Source: Clostridia bacterium
GTDB taxonomy: Bacteria > Bacillota > Clostridia > Oscillospirales > Acutalibacteraceae
Direction of reading: 5' to 3'
Assembly (NCBI GenBank): GCA_017618135.1
Contig: JAFZUV010000007.1
Span: 186,001 to 250,000 of the forward strand
Length of the DNA stretch: 64,000 bases
Part shown: positions 38,361 through 47,116 of the stretch, piece after piece
Numbering within the stretch: position 1 is the stretch's first letter
How the letters are laid out: each line of letters opens with the position of its first letter
Program-made: the position numbers and the translations under genes
The notes under the pieces: model-generated
Databases searched by the model: none
What the model was told of the DNA's origin: nothing
The model's input: only the letters and a program-made list of their open reading frames with translations

Positions 38361-40940
38361 GTGTCAAAATACTACGATTATTCCGTAAAAGATACGATAA
38401 ACGGTTTCTTTAAAGAAAACGCAATTCTTAAGATGAGATTATGGGATACTGATCCGGAAACTGACGATTCTGCCATTATCCCTTTAGCGTGGGCTTATGC
38501 TGACCAAATGGCTATTGGTTGCTTCCTCGCGGATCGTTTCTTGGAAGAAACCGTTTTGTTTGACGATTATATCGGCTATTTCGTGCGCAGGGAGAACAAA
38601 AAACTCGCGTACTTATGCTTTATGCATTTTGAAGAAAAGCTGCCGTTTGACCTCGATCCTGCATACGCGGCGAAACTGGTTGACGAATGGAACAGCAAGG
38701 GATATGAGACCATCATTATGCGCAACTGTGTTTGCGTCGATAGATATAACGATGGTCGCTATAGAATCGCGTCACACCTTTGTGCAAACAGAGGCATTGA
38801 CTTCTTAAAGCCAATTCTCATCGAAGGCAAGTATAGGTTTAAGAGCGTGTCTGAATCCTTTTGGGATCATGCAACGGCTCTATTCCTTGATGCAGTCACA
38901 AAAAGATCGAAAACGGATTTTGAGTGCCTATTGTCAGATGATGCAGAATTACGTCGTAGCGGGCATAGGTGCGAGTATGATATTGCTAACGACAAATACG
39001 AAAACACTGAGTTAATTGCAGACGGAATAGATAGTATTGAGCACTATTTCGGCGAGAAAAAGGGCTTCATGCTTGCATATATCAAAGGGAAAAAGGATGC
39101 AGCATTCCAAGTCAACGTGGTTTCCGGCAACATGAAATACGTGCTCTTTGTCAGACCGTGGAATCGCATTTCCCAGATCGTTGAAGTGCCAATTAGAAAC
39201 GACGAAGAAGTGATTGAAGTTCCTCGGGAGCAAAAGCCGACGAGAATACCTATGCCCAAGATCATAGGAGTTCGTCCGCTTGACACGCAGCAAATGCACG
39301 CGTATGCGATCCAAATAACGTGTGATAACGGAAACGTGAAGAACTATTATTTGTGTGCGTTTAATCAAAGAGCAATTCCTGATGTCATCACATTTCATGG
39401 TGCTTCGTTCAATGAAGCGGTTTTGGCTTCTGTTAAATTGAGCGATGAGACGCCGGGTGTAGTTTTTTCAAACGGCTGTTTCATTCCCGCACATGTTTTG
39501 TATTACGGCAGCGTTTCTCAAATGGTACCGCAAAAAATTCAAAAAACTCTTTGTGATCGTGGAGGATTACGCATAGAGGGACGATACAGGATCCCCCTGA
39601 AGCAAGGATCTTGGAAGCGCACCTATAAGCCGGAACCGGACGAATACTATGGAGTAAACGAAACGCTGATTGATGATTACGGCAACAGACTGACCGATTA
39701 TTCGGGATCATATATTGATCACGGCTTCTGGGATAAGCCGCGCATTATAGAGACGCGATCCGAGGCAAATGGCAAATTGGGATATTTGAAACCAGACGGA
39801 TCGTGGTTGGTTCCGCCTATTTTCGACAGCGCAGAGTCCTTCCATGAGGATCAGTGTGTCGCAGTGAAGATCGGTACACAACAGTATCTTGTAAATGCAA
39901 TGGGAGAAGTGATTCCATTCGATAACGAAATAGACACTGATGAATTCTGCTTTGGCGTTTGCCCGTTTAGAGCCGAAAAATTCACGGGCAAAATCACATA
40001 TCCGGAGGAAGAATACTTTGATGAATTGTCCCCGGGTTTGTGGGGATATGTAGACAATACCGGCAAGATTATCATAGAGCCGCAGTACGTGTTTGCGACA
40101 CGATTCGGAATTATGGATTGCCCGCGTGCATTCGTGGCAAGACTCATTGACGGAGAACCCAAATGGGGATTGATCGATAGCACCGGCAACGAAATAATAA
40201 AATGCACCTATCCGAACTTGGCTACACATAGCGGAACGGCGGTTAACTACCAGAGAGAGATTAAAGGGCTATACGGGATCATGGATTTTGACGGAAACGT
40301 GATTATGAAGCCACGTTACGGCATTATTTATGAGTACAATCAAGAACACGGATTGATTGCTGCAGGAGAAGATTGGAATCGTGTTGGCGTGTCTCGCATG
40401 GATACCGGCAAGGTGATAATTCCACTCTTATACCAATATGTTGGCTTTGAAGAAACGTATATTGAGTGTGAAAAGGACACGGGAGGTCTCGACTATTACG
40501 ATTACGATGGCAACCCGTTACCTGCAGAGATTTTTGAAAGAACTCGCAAAAGCGAAAATGGCTTCGTAAAATGGAAAGAACGAAGATGCGGACTGATCGA
40601 TGAAAACGGCAACACGATAATCCCGTTCATTTATGACGAAAGCAAATACGTAGATTATTATTTCGAGGGATTCTGCGTGACCGGCGAAAAGGCGCAATAC
40701 GGTTTGACCACAAAAGAAGGTAAGCGTATACTCGAAGATCGCTACTCTGTAATCACAATCGAAGATGAGTTCATCATTGCTGAAAAAAGAAAAGAAGGCA
40801 ACTTCGATTATTCTGCAGAACTATATTTGAAGGATGGCACGAAATTGTTCGAGGACATTTCAAGGGACATTCATATTAGAGACAATACGATTGTCAGAGA
40901 TATGCCTTTTGGAAAAGAGTATTATCAGATAATCCGATAG
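38361..40940 (+). CDS. WG-repeat protein, 859 residues
   Basis: The C-terminal half (about 470-830) contains WG beta-propeller-like repeats such as LWGYVDNTGKIIIEPQY, KWGLIDSTGNEIIKCTY, LYGIMDFDGNVIMKPRY and RCGLIDENGNTIIPFIY. The N-terminal half (about 1-460) has no domain I recognise. There is no signal peptide or membrane helix, so it is cytoplasmic. WG repeats are usually protein-binding. Start GTG 38361 follows GGGGTG by 10 bases. The 365-residue gene 29 bases downstream is probably co-transcribed. The function is unknown. Confidence 0.82.
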   Translation: MSKYYDYSVKDTINGFFKENAILKMRLWDTDPETDDSAIIPLAWAYADQMAIGCFLADRFLEETVLFDDYIGYFVRRENKKLAYLCFMHFEEKLPFDLDPAYAAKLVDEWNSKGYETIIMRNCVCVDRYNDGRYRIASHLCANRGIDFLKPILIEGKYRFKSVSESFWDHATALFLDAVTKRSKTDFECLLSDDAELRRSGHRCEYDIANDKYENTELIADGIDSIEHYFGEKKGFMLAYIKGKKDAAFQVNVVSGNMKYVLFVRPWNRISQIVEVPIRNDEEVIEVPREQKPTRIPMPKIIGVRPLDTQQMHAYAIQITCDNGNVKNYYLCAFNQRAIPDVITFHGASFNEAVLASVKLSDETPGVVFSNGCFIPAHVLYYGSVSQMVPQKIQKTLCDRGGLRIEGRYRIPLKQGSWKRTYKPEPDEYYGVNETLIDDYGNRLTDYSGSYIDHGFWDKPRIIETRSEANGKLGYLKPDGSWLVPPIFDSAESFHEDQCVAVKIGTQQYLVNAMGEVIPFDNEIDTDEFCFGVCPFRAEKFTGKITYPEEEYFDELSPGLWGYVDNTGKIIIEPQYVFATRFGIMDCPRAFVARLIDGEPKWGLIDSTGNEIIKCTYPNLATHSGTAVNYQREIKGLYGIMDFDGNVIMKPRYGIIYEYNQEHGLIAAGEDWNRVGVSRMDTGKVIIPLLYQYVGFEETYIECEKDTGGLDYYDYDGNPLPAEIFERTRKSENGFVKWKERRCGLIDENGNTIIPFIYDESKYVDYYFEGFCVTGEKAQYGLTTKEGKRILEDRYSVITIEDEFIIAEKRKEGNFDYSAELYLKDGTKLFEDISRDIHIRDNTIVRDMPFGKEYYQIIR

Positions 40941-40969
40941 CGTGAAAACCGCAGAAACGAGGTGAAGGC

Positions 40970-42067
40970 ATGAAACTATTTGATGATTTTGAAGTCGTAA
41001 AATTCTACCAAGAGAACCTTTTTTTCGTAACGGATGGCGGATACATTTACTATGTTTATAATCCGAAATACGATAATTGGCGCAAATACAGATGTGCAGG
41101 CAATGACAGCATTACAGTAAAGAATTATGACGAAGTCAGCAAAGAGGAACTCATTGATGCAATGAAAGGCGTCTTCCCTAAAAAGGAAACCGATTTCATG
41201 AGATTGTGTTCACCGTCGCAATTATGCATCAGAGACATGCTTGATTTGCTCGGCGAAGACTATCCGCAGTTCATGTCAGACGGAGAAATATATCACACCG
41301 TTCACCGGTTCCTGTTAGACTCGGATATCTGCGAAAAATCATATACCAAATTGAGGGATCTGTTTGATAGCGCACTATCACAGCACCTGGAAAATGCGGA
41401 AGTGGTTGAGCAGGTAAAAGCATTGAGCTTATCGGTAATCGGCAGAGACATTTTCAAGAGAGAAATAGGCATTGTCGATGGTCATGATAGTTCATCGTAT
41501 TTTTGGATCATGCCGGTTAGGGTTGTCGACTACTCTGACACAAACGGAATCGACACGATCGCGGAAATGAGAAGCATCGAAATCTCGATCGAAGAAGACG
41601 ATGTCGCCCAGTATCTAACGCCATTCCTGTACAAATACTTTGATCAAGATCTCGAAGCAAACAAATGGAGAGATTATCAAAAATGGGTGGACGAAGACGG
41701 GACAGAGCATACTTCATGCGTGGAAGGATTCGAGTGGTATTTGACACATAACTTCTATACTTATGAAGCTATGGCAAAAATCCTAACGGACATCAACGAT
41801 ACGATCGACGCGCTTTCTACAGGGCGAGATAACGAGTACACCGCGAAGCTAAGAGAAAAGAGAGGGACTGCTACATATGAGTTGCTGTATGCAAAGAACC
41901 TTACTGACGAACAGGTCAAGGCGTACAACGACAACAGACCAACAGAAGATGATACGGAAATAGATCTGATCATCGATTTCTACCGGCGCTTAGTTTACCG
42001 GTTGGAATACATGATGAAGGTGGGCAAAGAAAAGGGCTATGATCTGATTTCATTCATGGGACCGTAA
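40970..42067 (+). CDS. unrecognised element-borne protein, 365 residues
   Basis: No known domain is evident. The protein is soluble and acidic. The N-terminal part (1-60) is rich in aromatic residues and could be a small beta domain (YQENLFFVTDGGYIYYVYNPKYDNWRKYRC). The last 90 residues are strongly helical. GAGGTGA precedes the ATG. It follows the WG-repeat gene closely and both sit between the Gabija pair and the element's transfer genes, so it may be accessory cargo acting with that protein. Confidence 0.75.
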   Translation: MKLFDDFEVVKFYQENLFFVTDGGYIYYVYNPKYDNWRKYRCAGNDSITVKNYDEVSKEELIDAMKGVFPKKETDFMRLCSPSQLCIRDMLDLLGEDYPQFMSDGEIYHTVHRFLLDSDICEKSYTKLRDLFDSALSQHLENAEVVEQVKALSLSVIGRDIFKREIGIVDGHDSSSYFWIMPVRVVDYSDTNGIDTIAEMRSIEISIEEDDVAQYLTPFLYKYFDQDLEANKWRDYQKWVDEDGTEHTSCVEGFEWYLTHNFYTYEAMAKILTDINDTIDALSTGRDNEYTAKLREKRGTATYELLYAKNLTDEQVKAYNDNRPTEDDTEIDLIIDFYRRLVYRLEYMMKVGKEKGYDLISFMGP

Positions 42068-42100
42068 AAAACAGTTTACAATATCTGACAATTGTTTGAT

Positions 42101-42134
42101 ATGCCCCTTTTTTGGACATCAGAAATGATAAAAT
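42101..42134 (+). promoter_or_regulatory. shared element promoter/operator motif, copy 2
   Basis: ATGCCC-N7-GGACAT, then TTGGACAT-N7-GATAAAAT (42112-42134), 32 bases before the sigma-like gene. It is almost identical to the motif at 38248-38282. Confidence 0.5.
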
Positions 42135-42165
42135 GCTCTTTAGAAAAAAGCGATAGGAGCAAGAA

Positions 42166-43116
42166 ATGGCAAAGAAAAAGCAAAAACCGCCGTCCGGCTA
42201 CAAGCCGGAGCAGATAAAAGAAATACAGGATTTCTTCAAAAGCAACGATTTCACCGCGATGATGTCGGTCGATCATAAACCGGATTATTCGGGTAACAAA
42301 GCGGAGCTTTACAAAAAATCGAAGTACATATTTTCGCAGTATTGGCTGAAAAATCTGCAGGAGCTCGGTATTAACCGTATGATGAAAAACTTCACGCGGG
42401 ACTATCCGGTCAAGCTTTTGCAGAACGCCGACGCGGATCATTTTATTGAACAAATCGTGGAAATATGCTCCGACCCCGAACAGTTCGACAAGATTTTCAT
42501 GCAGTTTTATGATATGTTTGAGGGACAGATCGACGCCGGCATAGAAGCATACTGTAAATCCTTCGGCAGAAAAAAAGAGGATATGACTGACGAAGAAAAT
42601 GAATTTGTTTTGAAAAACGTCATTGACGTTCTCAATGAAGAATTCATAAAAGTGCTGATGCTCGGTCAGCAGGTTCCTGAAGTTTACGATATTTCCGCGC
42701 AGATACGGACGCACGAGGATTTCAATAAATCGCTTTCCGGCAATTATGATCTGATCAATTTCCATAACAAGTGGACGCACTGCAAAACGAAGCTCGGCGC
42801 TCCTCTCCTTTTCAGCGAGTTATCGGAAGAAGAAATGACTGGAATCGAGGGAGCGAGAAGTTTCTTCGAAAGCGCGGACTCGCATACGCAAAAAGAGTAT
42901 GAGGAGATCCGCGACGCCTTCGCAAATACGCTGAACAGCACCGATCGCGAGATCTACTATATGCGAGAAAAAGGATACACGCACGCGGAGATCGCGGAAC
43001 GCCTCGGCTACAAAACGCACAGCGCGGTGACGAAAAGATTGAAAGCCATGTTTGAAAAATACAATGAATTCTGCGGAAACGTAGAGGCAATGCAGAAAGA
43101 AAAACAAAAGGAATAA
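42166..43116 (+). CDS. sigma-70 region 4-like protein of the element
   Basis: The 316-residue protein ends in a sigma region 4-type helix-turn-helix (about 255-300: LNSTDREIYYMREKGYTHAEIAERLGYKTHSAVTKRLKAM). The first 240 residues are helical and acidic, with no recognisable sigma region 2, so it cannot be a standard sigma factor. Similar proteins are common near relaxase genes in clostridial elements and may control transfer genes. Its promoter shares a motif with that of the WG-repeat gene, so it may regulate both and itself. Confidence 0.75.
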   Translation: MAKKKQKPPSGYKPEQIKEIQDFFKSNDFTAMMSVDHKPDYSGNKAELYKKSKYIFSQYWLKNLQELGINRMMKNFTRDYPVKLLQNADADHFIEQIVEICSDPEQFDKIFMQFYDMFEGQIDAGIEAYCKSFGRKKEDMTDEENEFVLKNVIDVLNEEFIKVLMLGQQVPEVYDISAQIRTHEDFNKSLSGNYDLINFHNKWTHCKTKLGAPLLFSELSEEEMTGIEGARSFFESADSHTQKEYEEIRDAFANTLNSTDREIYYMREKGYTHAEIAERLGYKTHSAVTKRLKAMFEKYNEFCGNVEAMQKEKQKE

Positions 43117-43130
43117 TACACGTTTGGATG

Positions 43131-43194
43131 CGGCGTCGGCGTAAAAACCGGCGCCGTTTTTCTTTTTCCCCGGGGAGTAATCTCCGGGCTTTTT
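43131..43194 (+). terminator. two consecutive terminators
   Basis: Hairpin 1 pairs 43131-43139 with 43148-43156 and is followed by a T-run. Hairpin 2 (about 43168-43189, stem CCGG..GGAG/CTCCGG) is followed by TTTTTCTTT. They end the sigma-like gene's transcript. Confidence 0.8.
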
Positions 43195-43452
43195 CTTTGC
43201 CCGAAAAATTTTTTGAAAAATTCTTCAGAAGTCAGGAACATTTTGCGTTTTTCACATTGTTCTTTATGTGAGGGAGAAAGAGAAAAACTTTCTTCCTCAT
43301 ACAACTAAATGACCGTCTGAACGGTGATACGACTTTGCCATGACCTCTTGCGCGGGAGCGAGCAAAGCGACGCCGGAGAAGAAACTCGGGCAGGAACTGC
43401 GTTCGGAAAAACGGCAAAATGATTTTGAATACTACGCCCACCTTTTCAAAAA

Positions 43453-43528
43453 GGTGACGGCGGTGACGGGCGTGACGGGTAAAAAGGTATATATCCAAAT
43501 TGCCGTCACCACCGTCACTGCCGTCACC
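43453..43528. repeat. inverted triplets of a 9-base repeat
   Basis: Three copies of GGTGACGGC-like 9-mers (43453-43479) face three inverted copies (43502-43528) across a 22-base AT-rich centre. The two 27-base arms differ at about 4 positions. The stretch 43195-43748 has no convincing gene; this repeat is its main content. It could be an iteron-like binding site for the ParB-like or relaxase protein. Confidence 0.7.
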
Positions 43529-43748
43529 CGGAAAAGTTCAAAACCCGTTAAATGATAACTGCCCCCACTTTTCAGAAAAACGCATTTGTGAATATTGCAC
43601 CCACCTTCGCAGAGGCGGTTATCAAAACGAATACTGCTCCCACCTGAACGGGAGTAAAGAAAGGAGTGATGCTCATAAGATCATCAACCCGACATCTTGA
43701 AAAATCTCAAAAGAAATATCGCCGAAAGGCAGAAAGGAGGATGCCAAG

Positions 43749-43964
43749 ATGAATGACAATGAAAAGAAACTTTTGCAGGCAAAACATCGGCTTGAAGAAG
43801 CGCAGATGCGGGACAGAGCGAAGGAACGCAAGGAAAGAACGCGACGGCTCATTCAGGAAGGCGCGATCCTGGAAAAAGTGTTTCCGTGGACAAACGACGT
43901 CGCAGATCTTTCGGAACTGGAGAAGAAGCTCTATGAAATCTCTAAAAGAACGACTGATTGCTGA
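43749..43964 (+). CDS. DUF3847-type small protein
   Basis: The 71-residue basic, helical protein (LLQAKHRLEEAQMRDRAKERKERTRRLIQEGAILEKVFP) matches the DUF3847 pattern, a MobC-like small gene placed directly before MobA/MobL relaxases. It may be a relaxosome accessory protein binding the adjacent oriT. AAAGGAGG precedes ATG 43749. The candidate oriT begins 16 bases after its stop. Confidence 0.82.
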   Translation: MNDNEKKLLQAKHRLEEAQMRDRAKERKERTRRLIQEGAILEKVFPWTNDVADLSELEKKLYEISKRTTDC

Positions 43965-43979
43965 CGCCTGCTTTCCCAA

Positions 43980-44014
43980 AGGGCGCACTTACTCACCACC
44001 GCGAAGCGGCGGTG
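43980..44014 (-). other. candidate oriT of RSF1010/MobQ type
   Basis: On the minus strand a 9-bp inverted repeat with one mismatch and a GAA/TTC loop (43994-44014) is followed by TAAGTGCGCCCT (43980-43991). That sequence matches the RSF1010/R1162 nic region (TAAATGCGCCCT, from memory) at 11 of 12 bases. The RSF1010 site has the same plan of an imperfect inverted repeat with a GAA loop then the nic core. It lies 78 bases before the relaxase gene, as expected for a cis oriT. Confidence 0.8.
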
Positions 44015-44091
44015 TACTGCCTTACGGCAGCCGTGCGCTCCTGCAGAGGGCAAGAAGCAATGATCGCTATGACGAAGGGAGGTGATGTTTC

Positions 44092-45762
44092 ATAGCGATA
44101 TTTCATTTAGAAGCAAAGCCGATCACAAGAGGAGAAGGTCGTTCCGCCGTCGCGGCGGCAGCCTACGCGAGCTGCTCCAGAATCTACAATGACTATGACG
44201 GTCTCCCTCACGATTATTCCCGCAAAGGCGGACTGAAATACGAGCGCGTCTTTCTCCCGACACACGCGCCGTCCGAATGGCAGGAGCGCGCGGTACTGTG
44301 GAACGCCGTCGAAGAAGCGGAGAAAACAAAGGTCAGCCGCCTTGCCCGCGAGATCATCGTGGCGTTGCCGGTTGAACTCTCACTTGAACAGAATATCAGG
44401 CTGATTGAAGACTACGTTCAAACACAATTCGTCTCCGACGGTATGTGCGCCGACGTCTGTATCCATGACACCGACGGCCATAATCCCCACGCGCATATCC
44501 TGTTGACGATCCGCCCGCTGAAAGAAGACGGAACGTGGCAGGCAAAAACCGAAAAAGAGTATCTGTGTATCAGAGACGGTATCGAGCAAGGCTTTACCGC
44601 CTCTGAATTTCTTTCCGCCCAAAAGGATGGATGGGAGAAACAGTATTTGTATTCGGTTGACGGCGTCAAGAAATATTTGCCGCCGTCGCAGGCGGACGGA
44701 TATGAGCGACTGTCCAAGCATCCAAAAAGCTCAAAGCTCGGCAGACAGAACCCGATTACTGAGAAATGGAACAATCCGAAGCAGTTGACTGAATGGCGCA
44801 AGGCGTGGGCGGATGAAATGAACAGACATCTGGAGCGCGCCGGATATTCCGTCCGCGTCGATCATAGGAGTTTCAAAGCGCAGGGCATCGACCGTCAGCC
44901 GACGATCCACGAGGGCGTGTTCGCCATCCGTATGGAGCGCAAGGGACGAAAATCCGACCGCCGCGAGATCAACCGCACGATCTTCAAGGACAACAGCGCG
45001 CTCGCTTATTGGGCGGAAGCAGTCATCAATCTCACAAAAGCGGTTATCCTGCTCATCCCCGTTATCGCAAACGTTCTTGAAACGATCCGTGTAAAGTTGA
45101 CCGTTCTCATCTACGACTGGAAGTACAATCGCGGAAAGATGGCGGAAAAGCGGGACGACATCGCAAGAATGAAAAAAACCGTTCCGTATATCAAGGCGAC
45201 GAATACGGTTCTGGATCGCAAGAAAGCGGAAAAGACAGAGCTTGAAGCGGAATTACAGCGCATCCCGAAAATCCGTAAAAAGAAACGTATGGAGCTCCAA
45301 ACAAAAATTTACGGACTGAACGAAGAGATTTCCGATCTGACTACCGAGCACAACCGTTTGAGCCATATTGCCGGAAGCACCGTTGAAGTTGCGGAAAGTC
45401 GGATCAGGACGGCGGAGGCACGGTTGGCGGAATTTGAACAATGGGACGATTACCTCGATGGTGAAATCGAAAACGCCGTTGCGGAATTCAAAGAGAAAAA
45501 GGCGGAGGCGGCGGGCTGCGACCAAGCCGAGCTTGACGCCGAGCGAAAGAAACTCCGACCTCAGAAATACGACGAAGCTTACGACAGCATTGAAAATCAG
45601 TACGGGATCTGCGATATGGACAGATTGCTCGCCAGTCAGAAAAACGCCGCAGAACTGCTCCACGAAGAACCCGACGAAAGAATCATCTTCCCGAAGCCCG
45701 AACCCAAGACCAAACAAAAACAACCTACGCTTTCTAAGCACAAAGACACCATTGAAAGATAA
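44092..45762 (+). CDS. MobA/MobL (MobQ-family) relaxase, start codon ATA
   Basis: The 556-residue relaxase frame reads AIFHLEAKPITRGEGRSAVAAAAYASCSRIYND, which is the conserved MobQ N-terminus with the presumed catalytic Tyr. The metal histidines follow in HDTDGHNPHAHILLT. Long coiled coils fill 300-480. No ATG, GTG or TTG precedes the conserved N-terminus; an in-frame TGA lies 3 codons upstream. ATA 44092 stands 6 bases after GGGAGGTGA, where family members have ATG. A GTG at 44359 would remove the active site. It nicks oriT to start conjugal transfer with help from a resident conjugation system. Confidence 0.85.
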   Translation: MAIFHLEAKPITRGEGRSAVAAAAYASCSRIYNDYDGLPHDYSRKGGLKYERVFLPTHAPSEWQERAVLWNAVEEAEKTKVSRLAREIIVALPVELSLEQNIRLIEDYVQTQFVSDGMCADVCIHDTDGHNPHAHILLTIRPLKEDGTWQAKTEKEYLCIRDGIEQGFTASEFLSAQKDGWEKQYLYSVDGVKKYLPPSQADGYERLSKHPKSSKLGRQNPITEKWNNPKQLTEWRKAWADEMNRHLERAGYSVRVDHRSFKAQGIDRQPTIHEGVFAIRMERKGRKSDRREINRTIFKDNSALAYWAEAVINLTKAVILLIPVIANVLETIRVKLTVLIYDWKYNRGKMAEKRDDIARMKKTVPYIKATNTVLDRKKAEKTELEAELQRIPKIRKKKRMELQTKIYGLNEEISDLTTEHNRLSHIAGSTVEVAESRIRTAEARLAEFEQWDDYLDGEIENAVAEFKEKKAEAAGCDQAELDAERKKLRPQKYDEAYDSIENQYGICDMDRLLASQKNAAELLHEEPDERIIFPKPEPKTKQKQPTLSKHKDTIER

Positions 45763-45857
45763 TCAACTTGAAAATAACGGCACGCTGTTTGCCGGTCAAA
45801 TATAAACGATGCACCTCCGAATCAAAAACAGCGAAATAATAAAAAGGAGGATTTCCC

Positions 45858-46856
45858 ATGAAGAAGGAAACCAAAAAGACGGTCGATACGACCGCAAAGA
45901 AAAAGGACATCGTTGAGAATAACAATACCGACGTTGTAAACGAAACCAAACCCGACGCCGTTGTCGAAATCAAACCTGACGCCGCGCCGAAATCCAAATC
46001 GCTCATTATCAAGCTGGAGGATCTGAAGCCGTTTAAGGATCATCCGTATCTTGTCCGTGAGGGCGCGGAACTGGACGATCTCACGGAAAGCATCGGCGTT
46101 CACGGAATTCTGAATCCGTTGCTCGTCCGCCCGCTTGAGGGAGAGGACGGCAAGTACGAGATCATCTCAGGTCACCGCCGCTATGCCGCCGCGCAGAAGC
46201 TCGGCTTGAAGAAAGTGCCGTGCACCGTCCATTTCATCGACCGTGACGCTGCCACGGTTATGATGGTCGATTCCAACTGTCAGCGTACCGAGCTGCTCCC
46301 GTCCGAAAAGGCGAAGGCGTACAAGATGAAACTTGATGCGCTCAATCGTCAAGGAAAACGCACGGATTTAACTTTTTCTCCACTGGATAAAAAGTTAGAG
46401 AACGGCAAGAAACTGGCTGAAACCGTGGGCGAAAGTCAAGCTCAGATTTATCGTTTTGTTCGCTTGACCTACCTTGTCCCCGAGCTCTTGCAGTATGTTG
46501 ACGAAGGCAAGATCGGTATGCGTCCCGCCGTCGAGATTTCGTATCTTGACGAAGAAGTTCAGCGTGACATCGTTGACCGTATCATTGAAAGCGATGATAC
46601 GGTTTTTCCGTCCCACGCGCAGACGCGGCGCATCCGCGAGAAAGCCGCCGAAGGCGAAATCAGCTACGAAGATGTCAAGGCAATTATGGACGAGCGAAAG
46701 CCGAATCAGGTCGAAAAGCTCAAAATCCCGACAGAAGAGTTGAGGACGCGTATAGGCAAGAACATGACCGACGAAGCGTTTATCAAGTATCTGTTTACCG
46801 CAGTCGATTACTACAAAAAGTATCTTGAGCGTAACCGCGAACAGGGAGCGAGGTAA
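45858..46856 (+). CDS. ParB/Spo0J-like DNA-binding protein
   Basis: The 332-residue protein has a charged N-terminal tail (1-50), a ParB nuclease-like domain with LKPFKDHPYLVREG, HGILNPLLVRPL and the ParB box GHRRYAAAQKLG, and a helix-turn-helix near 190-210. Family members bind parS-like sites and, in newer work, CTP. No ParA is encoded next to it, so active partition is doubtful. A role in element maintenance or transfer control is more likely. AAGGAGG precedes the ATG. Confidence 0.9.
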   Translation: MKKETKKTVDTTAKKKDIVENNNTDVVNETKPDAVVEIKPDAAPKSKSLIIKLEDLKPFKDHPYLVREGAELDDLTESIGVHGILNPLLVRPLEGEDGKYEIISGHRRYAAAQKLGLKKVPCTVHFIDRDAATVMMVDSNCQRTELLPSEKAKAYKMKLDALNRQGKRTDLTFSPLDKKLENGKKLAETVGESQAQIYRFVRLTYLVPELLQYVDEGKIGMRPAVEISYLDEEVQRDIVDRIIESDDTVFPSHAQTRRIREKAAEGEISYEDVKAIMDERKPNQVEKLKIPTEELRTRIGKNMTDEAFIKYLFTAVDYYKKYLERNREQGAR

Positions 46857-46861
46857 CGGAT

Positions 46862-47116
46862 ATGGCAGATAACTGGTTCATCGGTTTCGGCTCTGTCGAG
46901 CATGAGTACAAGATCGGGGACGTGACGTATATCGTTACGTCCCATTTTGCAAAGCCGACAGACGCGGAAAAACTGACTATCGCAGACAGAATGAAACGCT
47001 TTGTCGGCGGGGATTTCGCAGATTTGACAGCGGATACGGACGCAGATACAATTGACGGTGAATATGTATGTTCGGCTGCCGGAAAGGAGGACTCATGCAG
47101 TCGAAAACAAAACTGA
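46862..47116 (+). CDS. small conserved element protein, 84 residues
   Basis: The sequence begins ADNWFIGFGSVEHEYKIGDVTYIVTSHFAKP and continues with a helical MKRFVGGDF segment. I recall similar short genes directly before serine recombinases in Tn4451-like elements, but no function is assigned. It starts 5 bases after the ParB-like stop and overlaps the recombinase start by 22 bases, so expression is coupled. Confidence 0.75.
   Translation: MADNWFIGFGSVEHEYKIGDVTYIVTSHFAKPTDAEKLTIADRMKRFVGGDFADLTADTDADTIDGEYVCSAAGKEDSCSRKQN

Noticed and set aside
43453..43528. Possible CRISPR array
   Set aside because: The units are 9 bases, directly abutting, and inverted in the second half. There are no spacers and no cas genes.
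44085..44192. Short frame from ATG 44085 after the ribosome site
   Set aside because: It ends after 35 codons and shows a shifted reading of the relaxase N-terminus without any known pattern.
44359..45762. Relaxase starting at GTG 44359
   Set aside because: The frame is open and strongly conserved upstream to 44092, including the catalytic N-terminal region.
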